A DNA stretch of 64,000 nucleotides from Anthostomella pinea (GCA_963556695.1 CAUWAG010000020.1:1798001-1862000); one strand, 5' to 3'; shown: positions 11,637-22,058, numbered from the stretch's first letter. Translations and numbers: made by a program. The notes: generated by a model from the letters alone, not told the origin.

Positions 11637-12770
11637 ATGTCCCTGCCTGTCTCCCTCGGCGACGTAGTCGTTGTAGTCCAGGGCGCGCTCGAGGTCTACG
11701 CGCGCATCAGCAGCGCCGACGGCATCATCCGGCGGCAGGCCGGCAACATGCAGTCGCACGCGGCCTGGCTCGCGCACGCCAAGCGGCTCCTCGAGACGGA
11801 CGCGACGTACCGCGCGCGCGAGGCGGCCCTGGCGCCGGACCAGCGGGACGCTCTATTGATTCTACTCCAGCGCATGAAAAGCGACGCCCGCGCCGTCAAG
11901 AAGCTCTTTCAGAAGTGGGAGGCCGCGAGCACGCTCGAGCGCCAGTGGCTCGCCGGCTTCAGCCGCCTGCCGGCCGAGCTCGAGCACCTCGACGAGATGC
12001 TAGATCGTGGCATTGCCAAGTTCCAGAGCCACCTAGACCTCAACGTCTACGGCAAGATCGCGAAGATGCCGGCGCAGCAGCAGCAGCAGCAGCAGTCTGG
12101 GACTGCAGCCGCCGCGGTTGGAGGAGGAGCAGGTGGGGAGGCGGTTCAGAAGTGCGGCATCATCTTCGTGGACCCGTGGAATGTGTCCCGGAGCCGGGTC
12201 GCCGAGGCCTACACCAAGATGCTGAAAAGCTGGGCCCTGGAGAATCCAACTTCGGGGACAGAGAAAGGGGCCGTGGCCTGGCCCATCGACTTCATACACT
12301 CGGCCGGACTGGAGGTGAAGAACCGCAGCGACTGCGTGGAATACACCGAAGCAATCGTGCGCGTGCCCAACATGACCAACGGAGACCAGCCGCCCAACAT
12401 CACGGCCATGAAAGCGCTCTTCGCGAAGACGCCCAGCCTGCCGAAGACGGCGATGGAGAACCAGCCGCTGGCGTTGTGGAAGAGCCGCGGGTTGTCGCGG
12501 AACATGTTCAGGACGTACGATTACGTCGTAGTTTTCACGCGGCAGGACTTCAACAGACTCAGTGCCCTGCGCGACAAGCTCGGCGGGGAAAAGGCGAGGC
12601 TCGTCATCTTGGGGCGGGGCAGGAATAATGAGATCAAGGAGATCCAGCGGCTAAGGCACGACGACGAGGAGGAATGGGGTCGGAAGATATGGGAGATTAC
12701 TGTCGCTGTTAGGGGCTTCCTCAAGCGGGAGTTTGGATGGACCAAGCAGGGGGCGGCTACGATAAAGTAA
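11637..12770 (+). CDS. two-part protein: helical N-domain plus catalytically dead LMW-phosphatase-like domain
   Basis: Single-exon gene of 377 aa. Residues 1-140 are predicted helical (SLGDVVVVVQGALEVYARIS, then charged helices) and recall the N-terminal domains of fungal STAND/NACHT proteins. A Gln run (147-153) and an Ala/Gly linker follow. From residue 173 the segment IIFVDPWNVSRSRVAEAY aligns by eye with the low-molecular-weight protein tyrosine phosphatase loop (V-C-x-G-N-I-C-R-S-x-x-A-E), but the nucleophilic Cys is Asp and the second Cys is Ser, while Asn, Arg, Ser and Ala-Glu are kept. The C-terminus DYVVVFTRQDFNRLSALRDK and a late acidic stretch before the final helix also match the fold's layout. 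It is probably a binding or sensor module, not an enzyme. The first in-frame ATG is used; a GTG lies upstream. Confidence 0.7.
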   Translation: MSLPVSLGDVVVVVQGALEVYARISSADGIIRRQAGNMQSHAAWLAHAKRLLETDATYRAREAALAPDQRDALLILLQRMKSDARAVKKLFQKWEAASTLERQWLAGFSRLPAELEHLDEMLDRGIAKFQSHLDLNVYGKIAKMPAQQQQQQQSGTAAAAVGGGAGGEAVQKCGIIFVDPWNVSRSRVAEAYTKMLKSWALENPTSGTEKGAVAWPIDFIHSAGLEVKNRSDCVEYTEAIVRVPNMTNGDQPPNITAMKALFAKTPSLPKTAMENQPLALWKSRGLSRNMFRTYDYVVVFTRQDFNRLSALRDKLGGEKARLVILGRGRNNEIKEIQRLRHDDEEEWGRKIWEITVAVRGFLKREFGWTKQGAATIK

Positions 12771-12952
12771 TGATGTATATTTCTCTCCCTCGTGGCAACG
12801 GAATTACATCGTTGTGCATTGGAGGTGTGTGGATCAAGCAGGTTGGTAAATATCATTGACTGAGCATTTTCGTATCCTCCCTCGACTCCTATTCTCCTTC
12901 CCAGATTCTCTCAACAATCCCATAATCTCAAAAGGGTGGGATAGCTATACTA

Positions 12953-13753
12953 CTAAGCGTCCGCTCCAAAAAACCGATCCAGTGGCCATTCCGACAACGG
13001 CAGACCTTTGTACTTCTCGTAGTCATCTGCATCCGGCCCGTCAGGACGGACGTCCCTCCCAGTAAGCGTGATACTCCCAGACTCGCGAAGGTCAACCTGC
13101 AGTTTCTTGGCCTTCGGGATCAACTCGCACAGCTTGGCCACCGAGATCTCCAGCAGCTTCTTCATGACGATCTCGGATTTCTCCCGCGCGACGTCCTCGG
13201 GCGTCAGCCCCTCAAATCTCCAGCGCTCGCAGGCCTCGCCGACGGCCTCGGGGTCTTCCGGGTCGATTCCCTCCTTCTTGGCACGCGCGATGAAGTTCAG
13301 CACGTTGGCAAGGTCCCGTAGCAGGGGACGAAGCTCCTCCGGCACCTTGATCCGGTCCTCTGCCTCTGACTCTGAGGCGTCGTCCTCGATGGCCGCGGTG
13401 ACCATCTCGTCTTCGCTGGCGCTGCTGTCTTGTCCGTCTTCGCTCTCGGACTCGGACTCGGACTCGGTGTCCTTGTCGGTTGGGGCGCCGAGGGACTGCT
13501 CTTTGGCCGGCTTCTTGGCTGTTTTCTTGACCGACTTGGCTGCTTTCTTAACCGGCTGGTTGTGGACTCTCTCGGTCTCCTCCTCGCTTGCCGATTCCTC
13601 GGAAATGTGCTCTAAGCCTAAGGCATCGGCGGAAGTAGCCGACTCGGAGTCGGTCTCGGGCTCCGTGTAGCGAGGCTTCTTCGCGGGGCGTCCTCGCGGC
13701 ATGCCTGCGCACTTGGCCCGGTGCGGGTAAAGAGGTCCTTCCTCTGACACCAT
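12953..13753 (-). CDS. acidic, Lys/Ser-rich protein with AT-hook-like motif
   Basis: Single-exon gene of 266 aa; I do not recognise a named family. Near the N-terminus PRGRPAKKPRY has the RGRP core of an AT-hook, so DNA binding in the nucleus is plausible. Residues ~30-130 alternate acidic Ser/Glu/Asp runs (DTESESESESEDGQDSS) with a Lys-rich repeat of the pattern VKKxAKxxKK. The C-terminal half (about 135-266) looks folded: KVPEELRPLLRDLANVLNFI, then helices with conserved Leu, LCELIPKAKKLQVDLRESG and the end LSEWPLDRFFGADA. A second ATG 17 codons in begins exactly at MPRGRP and could be the true start. Chromatin association is inference only. Confidence 0.75.
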   Translation of the reverse strand: MVSEEGPLYPHRAKCAGMPRGRPAKKPRYTEPETDSESATSADALGLEHISEESASEEETERVHNQPVKKAAKSVKKTAKKPAKEQSLGAPTDKDTESESESESEDGQDSSASEDEMVTAAIEDDASESEAEDRIKVPEELRPLLRDLANVLNFIARAKKEGIDPEDPEAVGEACERWRFEGLTPEDVAREKSEIVMKKLLEISVAKLCELIPKAKKLQVDLRESGSITLTGRDVRPDGPDADDYEKYKGLPLSEWPLDRFFGADA

Positions 13754-15173
13754 GGCTGATTCTGTATTTTATTTTATTTTGAGAAGGACTTGGTTTCGAT
13801 GATGCCCTTAGTTTATGAAATGTCCAAGGTCTACTATATGCGCCTTTGATCCGGGGTGCCTGCCAACGAGCTCATATATGAGGCATATTGCATCAAAGGC
13901 ATTCGGACCCGTTTGCGGTCTGAGTTACTGGTTGGAAACAGGTCGCCTGAGACATCGGGGTTGCTAAATTCGCTTTCAACTGTGAATGAGGAATGTCGCC
14001 CCGCAATGTGCACTGCTTTGTCAATAGGGGAGACATTCCACACGTTCGCAGAAGCTACAGTAGCTCCCTTTCTGTCTCTCCCCCTGTTCTCCCAGCGAGT
14101 TCTTAATGGAATTTACATTGAAAAGAGCCTACTTCTATTTCCTGCATTTTGACAAAGCCATCTCGTTGGTTTAGTGATGAACCTACGTTCAACCCCTTGC
14201 AACTACCACAGGCCATTACACGTACTCTTTAATATGTACTACATGCCAACTGAATAATCATCTTTTTAGTAAACAATGCGTGGCGAAGCCCTCCGATACC
14301 TCTTACCTGAGAGTCTTTATCTCCCGCCGGGTAAAAAGACGTGCAGAGTTTCAGGAACTTCTAGGTATCTTCATCTAGCAGGGTTTGCGTGTACCTTTGG
14401 GCCCATACTCCGGGATCTCATGATCCTACGAACATTATAGTGGACTCTAGTCCAGCGATACTCAATACTCAGGACCCAGGTGAAGCAGGTCCCGCAATTG
14501 CCACAAGTGGATATAGCTTCAAGGTAGGTGGTCCGCCGCGGTTCGGCCACTACCAGCTCAAAGAAGTCGTGTTTTCTCGTAAAACAGACTCTGGCGATCA
14601 GTTACTGGGGCTCCTCAAGAGACCGTGAGTCCACAGTTGCCTTGTTGGGAGGTCGCCGATAGAGGTTGGATTCTAGCTCAGGGGTTTGCATGAGCGGCTT
14701 CTCGTCGAGTGTGCGCGATGTCGCGTAATTCCAAAGCGCATGGGTCAAGCAGGTAAATGTAGCATAGATGGCCAACCTTACCAACGTTGTCAATCTACCC
14801 TCAGAGCCATTGAGTCTACCAGGATTGAATTGATCCTAGAAAGTGCCCTTCTTGTTTTTATTACTCCGGTTCCTGTTCCCTTTGCGCCGCAAAATTAAAG
14901 AGTCCGCCTGTCCCGGTCGGCCCCCGGTCGGCCCCATCGAGCTGAACCCGGAAGACCGTGCCGGGTGGGATGATGTGCTGACAGCAGGGATCGTCTGCTA
15001 GGCAGCCGCTAAAGTGAACCGGAGCAGGGAGGCCTCATTTGTTGCCGTCCGGTTCGTACGTGACTCCAAATAGAGCACGACATTACACACGCAGATTACG
15101 AGCCTCTCGTTCGACTGTCCCATAACATCGTTATTTGCAATATTCGATCCTTCTTTCGCCCGCACTTTTCGCG
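13754..15173. other. intergenic, 1.4 kb, no gene seen
   Basis: Divergent region between the AT-hook-like gene and the P450 gene. Only short frames occur. It carries a perfect 11-nt tandem repeat at 14912-14933, listed separately. No RNA gene or transposon end was seen. Confidence 0.6.
14912..14933. repeat. tandem 11-nt repeat, two perfect copies, upstream of P450
   Basis: Two adjacent copies of CCCGGTCGGCC, about 240 bp before the P450 ATG. CGG/CCG triplets are the half-sites of Zn2Cys6 regulators, so this may be an operator; that is inference from motif and place only. Confidence 0.45.
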
Positions 15174-16932
15174 ATGGGTGTCTTTGATACGGTGGTCCTG
15201 ACTGCCCAGTATGCCGTTCTACTATTGATCCCCTATGTAAGTCGCCCCGTCAGACAATCAGGCTACCTCAATTCATAGCTAATAACTTACAACGAACAGC
15301 TCATTCTGCTCGGCGGTTACCGTGTCCTAGCCCATCCCCTGCGGCACTACCCAGGTCCTCCACTCGCCCGGCTTTCCGATGTGTACGGGGCCTTTTACGC
15401 CTGGAACAGGAACCTTTACTTGAGGACATACGCAGACCATCTGAACTACGGTGGGTTATGAGAGCACCCTGGTATTCTTTCTCGTGATGCACACTTACTT
15501 ACACTCGCCAACACAGGCCCCGTTATCAGGCAAGGACCGAACAAGCTTGTCTTCAACTCGGTAGCAGCGGTGCACGGTAAGTTGCACCGACAGTCCCAAG
15601 TGAAATTCACCCGGCGCTTACCCCTGTTGAACGCCAGACATATATGCCAATGACCGAGTATCCAAGTCCCTCTCCTATGTGGCCTATACCGTAAACCCCG
15701 GCAAGACCAACGTTATCAACACCGTTAACAAGCCGGTGCATCGTGTCAAGCGCAAGCTCGTTGGCGCGGTAGTCACAGAACGCTCAATGAGAACATTCGA
15801 GCCGACGATGACGGAGCAGATCGACATCTTCATCAAGCTGCTCCTCCCGAGCCCCCAGGGCAGCTCCAACAACGTCGTCAACATGTCCACGCGATGCAGG
15901 CACCTCGGAATGGACATCGCGGGGTACCTCGGGTTCGGCTACGCCCTGAAACTGCAGACGGACAACGAGAACCGCTTCCTGCTCCCCGGCATGAACGGCG
16001 GGCTCTGGCGTCTCAACATCTACATGCAATACCCATCCCTCCGAAAGCTCGGCTACGAGATCGTCGAGATAGCCCTGACCTTCATTAAAGGAAAGGGCTT
16101 CCTGTCCACGCTGACCAAGATGATCCAGGCGCGCCTCGCCCAGGACAAGGACGCGCACCACGATCTGTACGCCTTCATGGCCGACGCACTGGACGCCCCT
16201 GACGGCGACAAGATCTCGCTGAGCGAGATCTGGACCGAAGGCATCTCGTTCCTGCCCGCGGCAGGCGACACGACATCCGCGACGCTCAGCGCGCTGTTCT
16301 TCTACCTGTCCCGCAACGCGCACTGCAGACGCAGACTCGCCGACGAGATCCGTTCCACGTTCGCGTCCAGCGACGAGATCAGGGGCGGTGCGCAGCTCAC
16401 GAGCTGCCGCTACTTGCGCGCCTGTATCGACGAGGCCCTGCGCATGTCGCCGCCGGTCCCCGGCACGCTGTGGCGGCAGCAGCTACCGCAGGACGGCGAC
16501 GCGCCCTGGGTCGTCGACGGCCATGTGATTCCCCCGGGGACGCAGGTTGGCGTGAGCCACTACGCCCTGCACCATAACGAGGAGTACTTCCCCGACCCCT
16601 TCTCCTTCAAGCCGGAGCGCTGGCTCCCCGCCGACGAAGTCTCCAAGGAGCCTTCTGCTGCGAACCGCGCGGCGTTCGTGGCGTTCAGTCTCGGCGCGCG
16701 CGGGTGTGCGGGCAAGGCCATGGCGTACCTGGAAGTCGGGCTTGTTTCTGCGAAGACGTTGTGGTATTTCGATTTCGAGCCGGCGAGTGAATATGGTGCG
16801 CTGGGTAGGGACACGAATGAGATGGGGGAATTCCTGCTTCACGATGTGTTCACTTCGTCGCATGATGGACCTTATCTGACTTTCACACCGCGTGGTGACC
16901 TGTGGAAGGAACTGGCTGGCCAGGGGCAATGA
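15174..16932 (+). CDS. membrane-anchored cytochrome P450 monooxygenase
   Basis: Haem-thiolate monooxygenase of the endoplasmic reticulum, using a P450 reductase for electrons. Exons 15174-15236, 15300-15450, 15517-15576 and 15638-16932 join in frame to 522 aa, the normal size. Residues ~5-27 form a hydrophobic anchor, followed by the hinge YPGPPLARLS. Signature motifs are complete: I-helix AAGDTTSA, K-helix EALR, PERW, and the haem loop FSLGARGCAG with the Cys ligand. The C-terminus is ordinary. No backbone biosynthetic gene (PKS, NRPS, terpene cyclase) lies nearby, so it does not sit in an obvious secondary-metabolite cluster in this window. CYP family and substrate are not determinable by eye. 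Confidence 0.95.
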
Positions 16933-17302
16933 CCGTACCCCGTGGAGGAGCCCATTGAAGAGCATCGAGCTTCTCGCGAAGGTCAAGTGGCCCTTCTGCC
17001 TATACGCTAATGTCTAATCTTCACGATTCAGTTCATGCTGTCACTGAACGCTGTCCCTGAGTGATGTGTTCAGTGGTAGAAATGTAAAAATTAGATCGCA
17101 GCTCCTGTAGAACGTGTATTGCGGGATACATTGGTGAGAGCTACAATATTGATGCTTCATGACCAACCTAAAAAAACCAAGAGATATATGGTAACCAATC
17201 TGGCATCCTAAATGTCGGCTGCCTTAGCGGTGACGTGAGACCTGAAAAACACACAACTCCCATATCCAGAATCTCAGCCCGTACCGGTAGTGACCTTCCT
17301 GG
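16933..17302. other. convergent 3' region, nothing seen
   Basis: 370 bp between convergent genes, AT-richer than its surroundings (17050-17220). No frame, repeat or RNA gene supported. Confidence 0.6.
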
Positions 17303-18719
17303 TCAAGCCTCGGCCGAAGGCCTCTCGGTTGTTACCTTTCGCCGTCTGAACGTTAGAGTCTTGATGATGAAAACCTGTCCAAGACTTAGCTCGTCGACGT
17401 GCTCGGATCGTGGCCGCCATCGAGTCAAACGGTTGTGGCTCTTTTCCGGATCTGTATGTCCATACCGCGCATCAACCCAGGGCGACTGGTATTCGTAGTC
17501 ATACTTATTAGCTCCCTGCCATCTGACTGTTGACTCTTCCTTGCCATCCCATTCCAATCGGTATCCGCGTTCGACGGGAAACTGCCACAACTTGGCACAA
17601 CTTATGACGGTTTCAAGCTGGCTTTGCTTCTGGGCGAAAGTCTCTAGGACGAGCTCAAGAGTTTCCAGGTCTGGCCAATATAGGGCTATCTGGTCACCCC
17701 ATCCAGGCTGACCCCATCGTCGTGGCTTCTTGAAGTCGTCAAGGCCGGAGTCGACTTCCATACCTGCTTTGCGAGCTTCATAGCCCCGTAACATAGCTGA
17801 ATGATCGTGACATGTCGTGTGGATGTCCGGTTCGAGACGAAGGGCTTTGGACAAATCAGCCGCCCCTTCCTCGGGACGATCAGTCCACGACCACCAGTCT
17901 GTGCGAGCGATGCGGACGGTCAGGTGTGTGATCTTTTTACCAATGCAGATTCTGTCAGCCTCCGAAAGCGGGCCATCTGGGTTGTTGTTCTCCTGCGTGC
18001 TGCCCATCGCGGTCTCGTTAGGATAGTGAAATGCTGCGTAGCCCGACGCGAAGCCGCGAACCACTTGCCCTCGGTGCCGACCCAGAGTCCCGACTGCTCG
18101 TGATGCTTTCTCAATCGCACCTAATGAAACAGTCAATACCAGAGGCGCCTAGACTCTCGTCATCGCGCCGTTTTCTGAAGGAAGACTTACTCCCTTCCAA
18201 ATTATGCTGTTGGACGTTCAACTGGACCGAGGAGAACTGCGCAAACTGCCAGAACCGCGATGCAAGAGGTTTGTAGTAATTTGATGCTGGTAACGGGAGA
18301 GTGCGGTGGTATGGTGGTATGTCCGACTTGTCGCCGTCGAAGATGATCATGGGATTGACTTGGAAGGGAACAAGGAAGGCCTCGGTGTAGATAGCTCGAC
18401 AGGCCAGCAGTAGATCGACGGCCACGCGAAGCGGCCCAGCTTGTCCAGGGCGAGTTTCGCGATTGCCAAGCTTGAAGGGTCTGTCGAAGTCCTCGTAACG
18501 CGTGAGAACTAAGATCCAGACCAGCACTCGAAGTTCGGCCGGGAGCTTTCCGAACAAGGGAGACTGCCGTTGCTCGTTGATTGAACCAGGTTCCCCGAGG
18601 AGCTTGAAGGCCAGCGGGGGCGTCAAGTCCTTCGGATGGCTCCCCGCAGCCATCTCTGCAAAAGGGTGCTCAGTCCGCGGTCGTCTCCGCCATGGTCGAT
18701 TAAGTGTTCTCGAAGACAT
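17303..18719 (-). CDS. DUF7730-like fungal protein of unknown function
   Basis: Exons 18191-18719 and 17303-18120 join through a 70-nt intron to give 448 aa. The first exon has the pattern common to fungal DUF7730-like proteins: SPLFGKLPAELRVLVWILVL (small N-terminal helix resembling an F-box-like start), then LLLACRAIYTEAFLVPFQVN and a Phe-rich segment. The second exon carries KKITHLTVRIARTDWWSWTD and LETLELVLETF, again usual for these proteins. No catalytic motif or membrane segment is visible. The function of the family is unknown. A second reading frame is open over part of exon 2 (17920-18120), but phase at the splice site selects the frame given. An ATG 22 codons in is an alternative start. 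Confidence 0.75.
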
Positions 18720-19303
18720 CTTCGAACAGGACCTTGTTTGACTCTGGGTACTGCGACTCTGGTGTCACAGTTCGGCTGCTGGTGACTCCAGAAATGACTT
18801 TGTTGATGTACGTGAAGAACGAAAGAAACTATGAAGCTAGCTAGGTGACGGGATCTGGTATATATAGGGGTTGACCCCTGGAGCTGTGGGGCTGTCGTCT
18901 AGTGCCGTGACATCTGGGAGACCGAGCGATTGAAGTCTGTCCTCTGGGTGTTTCCTACCTCGACCAGTGTTTGAGCACGACTGTGACTCAGAATACGTGC
19001 TCGGTCTAGTTAGCAGCCTAGATACGCCACTGAGTAGAATGTTGGTCATCATGCACATGGGGTCACCTGATTAGATAGATAGCTGCCGGAGGTCACTTTC
19101 ACGGTTATCTAGGTAGGAAGGTACAGTTAGGACAGCAGCACCTGGGGTAATGCGGGGGAATGCACAGCCACAGCTGGATTGGGGATATGTCTACATCCGT
19201 GTATCCGTGAGCAAGTAGGTAAGTTAGCCGGTGGAAGATCTGATCCGCCACGAAACACTACCAAACTCTATCCTGCTGAGCCTGGCCTCGCGACCCGAGG
19301 ATC
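18720..19303. other. divergent intergenic region with TATA box and STRE pair
   Basis: 584 bp between the DUF7730-like gene and the acetyltransferase gene. Besides the TATA/STRE site listed separately I see only short chance frames and several TAGGT-type short repeats without order. Confidence 0.6.
18859..18879. promoter_or_regulatory. TATATATA box next to an inverted AGGGG/CCCCT pair
   Basis: A palindromic TATATATA (18859-18866) abuts AGGGG-TTGA-CCCCT (18866-18879). AGGGG and its complement are stress-response element (STRE) cores of Msn2/4-type factors. The site is 140 bp from the minus-strand start at 18719 and 425 bp from the plus-strand start at 19304, so it more likely serves the minus-strand gene. 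Motif-based inference. Confidence 0.45.
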
Positions 19304-20082
19304 ATGCTTCTTCTGTTAGATTTTGCCGATAAAGACGATGCGACTCGAATTGCCGAAATCCACATGACGGCGTTCGGGTCAAATGCCATGCTTCTGGCTC
19401 AGTTCCCTACGGAGGAGTCCCGCGAAGGCTTGCTGCATAGCAGCGTGATAAAGACCAAAGCAGACATCGATGATCCCAATACGACTGTTCTCGTGATACG
19501 AGACGTGGATAATGTCCAGTCTCGGACAAACTCGCCAAGTGCCCAATCGAGCAATACGCAGAGCAACGACGGTGCTCGTCCGGAGAAAACGGGCTTAGCG
19601 ATCGCTTTCGCAAAGTGGACACACCCGATCCCGAAGGACGGGGAATACACAGAGCCACAGTGGATCTGGCCACCCGGTACGGACCTAGGATTACTAGAAG
19701 ACTGGCTGACTACCATCGAAAAGGCGCAATCGCGAACTGTGGGGGACACTCCGTGTTATCGTAAGTCATACGTTGGTGAACCGTTGATTCATGGTAGGGA
19801 CCAAGTACATAGGGCACTGATCTCGTCTCAGACCTTACTTTCATGGGTACTCTTCCAGCATATGAGAAGCAGGGCGCGGCGACAATGATGCTCCGGTGGG
19901 GAATGGCGCAGTGCCAAAAGGACGGCACTCCAGCATATCTCGAGAGCACCCTCGAAGCAGCATCATTCTATGAGAAAAACGGCTTCAAACCGACAGAGAA
20001 GTTGTCTTTGGAATACGATATTCCCGGGTCGCACAAGCTTGAGGTCTATGAGGAGATAGCATTCGTGTATCGTCCTTCGTAG
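19304..20082 (+). CDS. GNAT-family N-acetyltransferase
   Basis: Acetyl-CoA-dependent N-acetyltransferase, substrate unknown. Exons 19304-19760 and 19832-20082 join in frame (71-nt intron with GTAAGT donor) to 235 aa. The N-terminal half has the usual fungal GNAT start (DKDDATRIAEIHMTAFGSNAML) and a Ser/Asn/Gln-rich loop; the second exon holds the acetyl-CoA binding segment HLTFMGTLPAYEKQGAATMM, where Q-G-A-A matches the Q/RxxGxG/A loop, followed by AYLESTLEAASFYEKNGF, the motif B region. Similar proteins are widespread in Pezizomycotina. The ATG at 19304 is the first in frame. Two runs of T follow about 95 bp after the stop. Confidence 0.9.
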
Positions 20083-20587
20083 AACTCATCGGCAGCCAGA
20101 GTTCCCGCCATAGGGGCTAGCGACATCAAATCTTCAAGTACTTCATAATTCTCGAGTAGCAGGCTGACGTCTAGAAGCTTTTTTTTTCCTTTTTTTTTTT
20201 TTTTTTTCCTGGAAGCTCTTCGACCGGAAGGAAGAGCCAAACCCAAATACCCCAAAGAATAACAAAAAGCAGAGACCCAGTGCTGTACGCTAAGTCTATT
20301 AAAATAAAACGCCACAAATGATCTCAATCCACCAAAACCTTAACCACGGATGGCGTCAACAGTCTCAGGCCGATGCGTCACACGCCGAACGGCATGCATC
20401 GCTGCGTGCACAGTAACTTTGAGACGACACAACATGATATTATAGGCGGTTGCGAGTGAATCCTGATTATCTGACTAAAAGCAGTCTCAAGCAAGAACGA
20501 ATGGACGGATTTCACACAGCCAACTCAACCTGCTCATACTGGAGCACTTTGCCTTCCCGGCATACGAGCCAGGTCAGCTTGACAAGA
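20083..20587. other. 3' flank with poly-T tract, up to transposon insertion
   Basis: About 500 bp. It holds two T runs broken only by CC (20180-20208) and then unremarkable sequence to the retrotransposon target site. No gene supported. Confidence 0.6.
20583..20587. repeat. 5-bp target site duplication, left copy
   Basis: CAAGA directly before the 5' LTR, repeated exactly after the 3' LTR at 25956-25960. Five bp is the usual copia length. Confidence 0.9.
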
Positions 20588-20785
20588 TGTTGGATTCTGG
20601 GCTACGTTAGCCCATCCATAGTCATCCTTCAGGATCACCATCCCCATTTGTGACTCTGTCACATACGTGGCCAATATAAGGCCACGTATCCTATCCTTTA
20701 GTATCTTGGATATATATAGGGCCATTCTGGCCGCTCCAGAGTAGCTGGAATTCCTCTCCTTAATAGAACACTTTGAAATCTAACA
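20588..20785 (+). repeat. 5' LTR (198 bp)
   Basis: Begins TGTTGG and ends TAACA. It carries a TATATATA box near 20709-20718, about 70 bp before the LTR end, suited to drive the element's transcript. It differs from the 3' LTR by a single A/T change near 20692. Confidence 0.95.
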
Positions 20786-20800
20786 TGGTAGCATCTCTGA
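20786..20800 (+). other. primer-binding site (initiator-tRNA-like)
   Basis: TGGTAGC follows the LTR without a spacer. TGG pairs with the tRNA CCA end, and TGGTAGC is what an initiator-Met tRNA ending in GCTACCA would give. Beyond seven bases the match is unverified. Confidence 0.5.
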
Positions 20801-21032
20801 TCGATCACGACCTCCAGCAGCCCTTACCTTTTAAGCTTTTTCTACTGGTCTGATTCATTCTGATCACCCTCTTTCTGCTTGCGCGCCTCCAGGACTAGCT
20901 ACCCTTGTTGCCACAAGCCTTCAAGTGTTTCTCCGTCGTAACTGTTCTTTTTATACAGAAAGAGGTCGCTCCTTGGCTTATATTTTGCCTTATTTGTAGG
21001 CTAGCCTTACGACGTATTATCCTTCTTACATT

Positions 21033-22058
21033 ATGTCTGAATCCACCCCAGAGACGGCCCTCGCCTTTACATCCACCTCTATCCCTCGCCTCCAAGACCA
21101 TCAGAAGCTCGTCGGCGAGGAGAACTGGGAGGTCTGGGCCCAAACGATGGAACATTTGCTCACTACTCTCGGGCTCTGGTCTCTTATCCTTGAAGCTATC
21201 AAGGCGGACGAGAAGGAACCATATAAGGCCACAACTGGAGCTGTCGACGCCCCAGCCACACCTTCCGCGGGAGCCTCTTCCAAGCCCCCTGAATTGGATG
21301 CTAGTCTGAGCATCAAGAGGTCAAAATTATACCTCGCTATCACCCAGAACATCAAGTCTGACCCTGATTCTCGTATCACGGGTTTATTTGACCCTGGTCA
21401 GATCTGGATAGCCTTGCGACAGGCATATTCAGGCACGAGAATTGACGCAGTTTCATCCGTTGTAGATGAACTGGCTGCCATTCGATTCCCTAACCATGGA
21501 GACAAGTTCGTGGGCAATTACCGCAGACTAATGGACAAGGTCCTGCGGCAAAATATCACATATCCTCCGAATATTCGCATTGCCAATTTCCTGGCTGCTA
21601 TTCGGACGGCTTTTCCAACCCTTCACCGCGAAATCTCGAAAGATTATAACCGTGGAATCTTCCCTACAACCGAGAATCTCTTGTACCGGCTCCAGGAGGA
21701 GATACAGATTCGCAAGGCTCAAGATGAGACCTTTGCCACCAACTTTGGCAAGCCTGCTACGCCTAGTAAAGGCAAGAGCAAGTGGAAGAACAAGGGGAAA
21801 GGCAGTAATCGCCCATCTCTTGATGGCCCCAGAACCCCTGGAGTCAACCAGGGCTCTTCCAACAGCAACACCACGGATCCTATCTGGTGCTATGAGTGCG
21901 GAGAGCTTGATAAGAAGAAGGGCCACCTTGGATGCAACAAACGCATCCTCAGCCAGATCATCCAGGCCTCTGAGAAGGCTAAGAAAGATGGAAGGCCTTC
22001 AAGCAGCGCTCCCACTCACCAGAGTGGACGCACTGGCGCTTCTGACGCTGCTCAATAG
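21033..22058 (+). CDS. copia Gag (capsid/nucleocapsid)
   Basis: 341-aa Gag of the retrotransposon, forming the virus-like particle. It opens with MSESTPETALAF and then HQKLVGEENWEVWAQTMEHL, the usual copia Gag start (a Trp-rich retrotransposon capsid segment), with the UBN2-like region to about residue 230. A basic Lys/Gly linker precedes a zinc-knuckle-like CYECGELDKKKGHLGC; spacing C-x2-C-x8-H-x2-C is longer than the standard CCHC and may not be functional. A TAG ends the frame; the same frame continues directly into protease, so either readthrough occurs or the stop is a mutation. Confidence 0.85.
   Translation: MSESTPETALAFTSTSIPRLQDHQKLVGEENWEVWAQTMEHLLTTLGLWSLILEAIKADEKEPYKATTGAVDAPATPSAGASSKPPELDASLSIKRSKLYLAITQNIKSDPDSRITGLFDPGQIWIALRQAYSGTRIDAVSSVVDELAAIRFPNHGDKFVGNYRRLMDKVLRQNITYPPNIRIANFLAAIRTAFPTLHREISKDYNRGIFPTTENLLYRLQEEIQIRKAQDETFATNFGKPATPSKGKSKWKNKGKGSNRPSLDGPRTPGVNQGSSNSNTTDPIWCYECGELDKKKGHLGCNKRILSQIIQASEKAKKDGRPSSSAPTHQSGRTGASDAAQ

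Noticed and set aside
11915..12628. Long plus-strand ORF of 237 aa in another frame over the pseudo-phosphatase gene
   Set aside because: Arg/Gly/His-rich shadow of a GC-rich gene; the frame used has sensible domains and a good ATG.
15784..16323. Minus-strand ORF of 179 aa opposite the P450
   Set aside because: Lies entirely inside P450 coding sequence with intact P450 motifs; antisense shadow.
20175..20212. Poly-T tract as a possible non-LTR transposon tail
   Set aside because: No target duplication or coding remnant next to it; more likely a simple repeat after the acetyltransferase gene.
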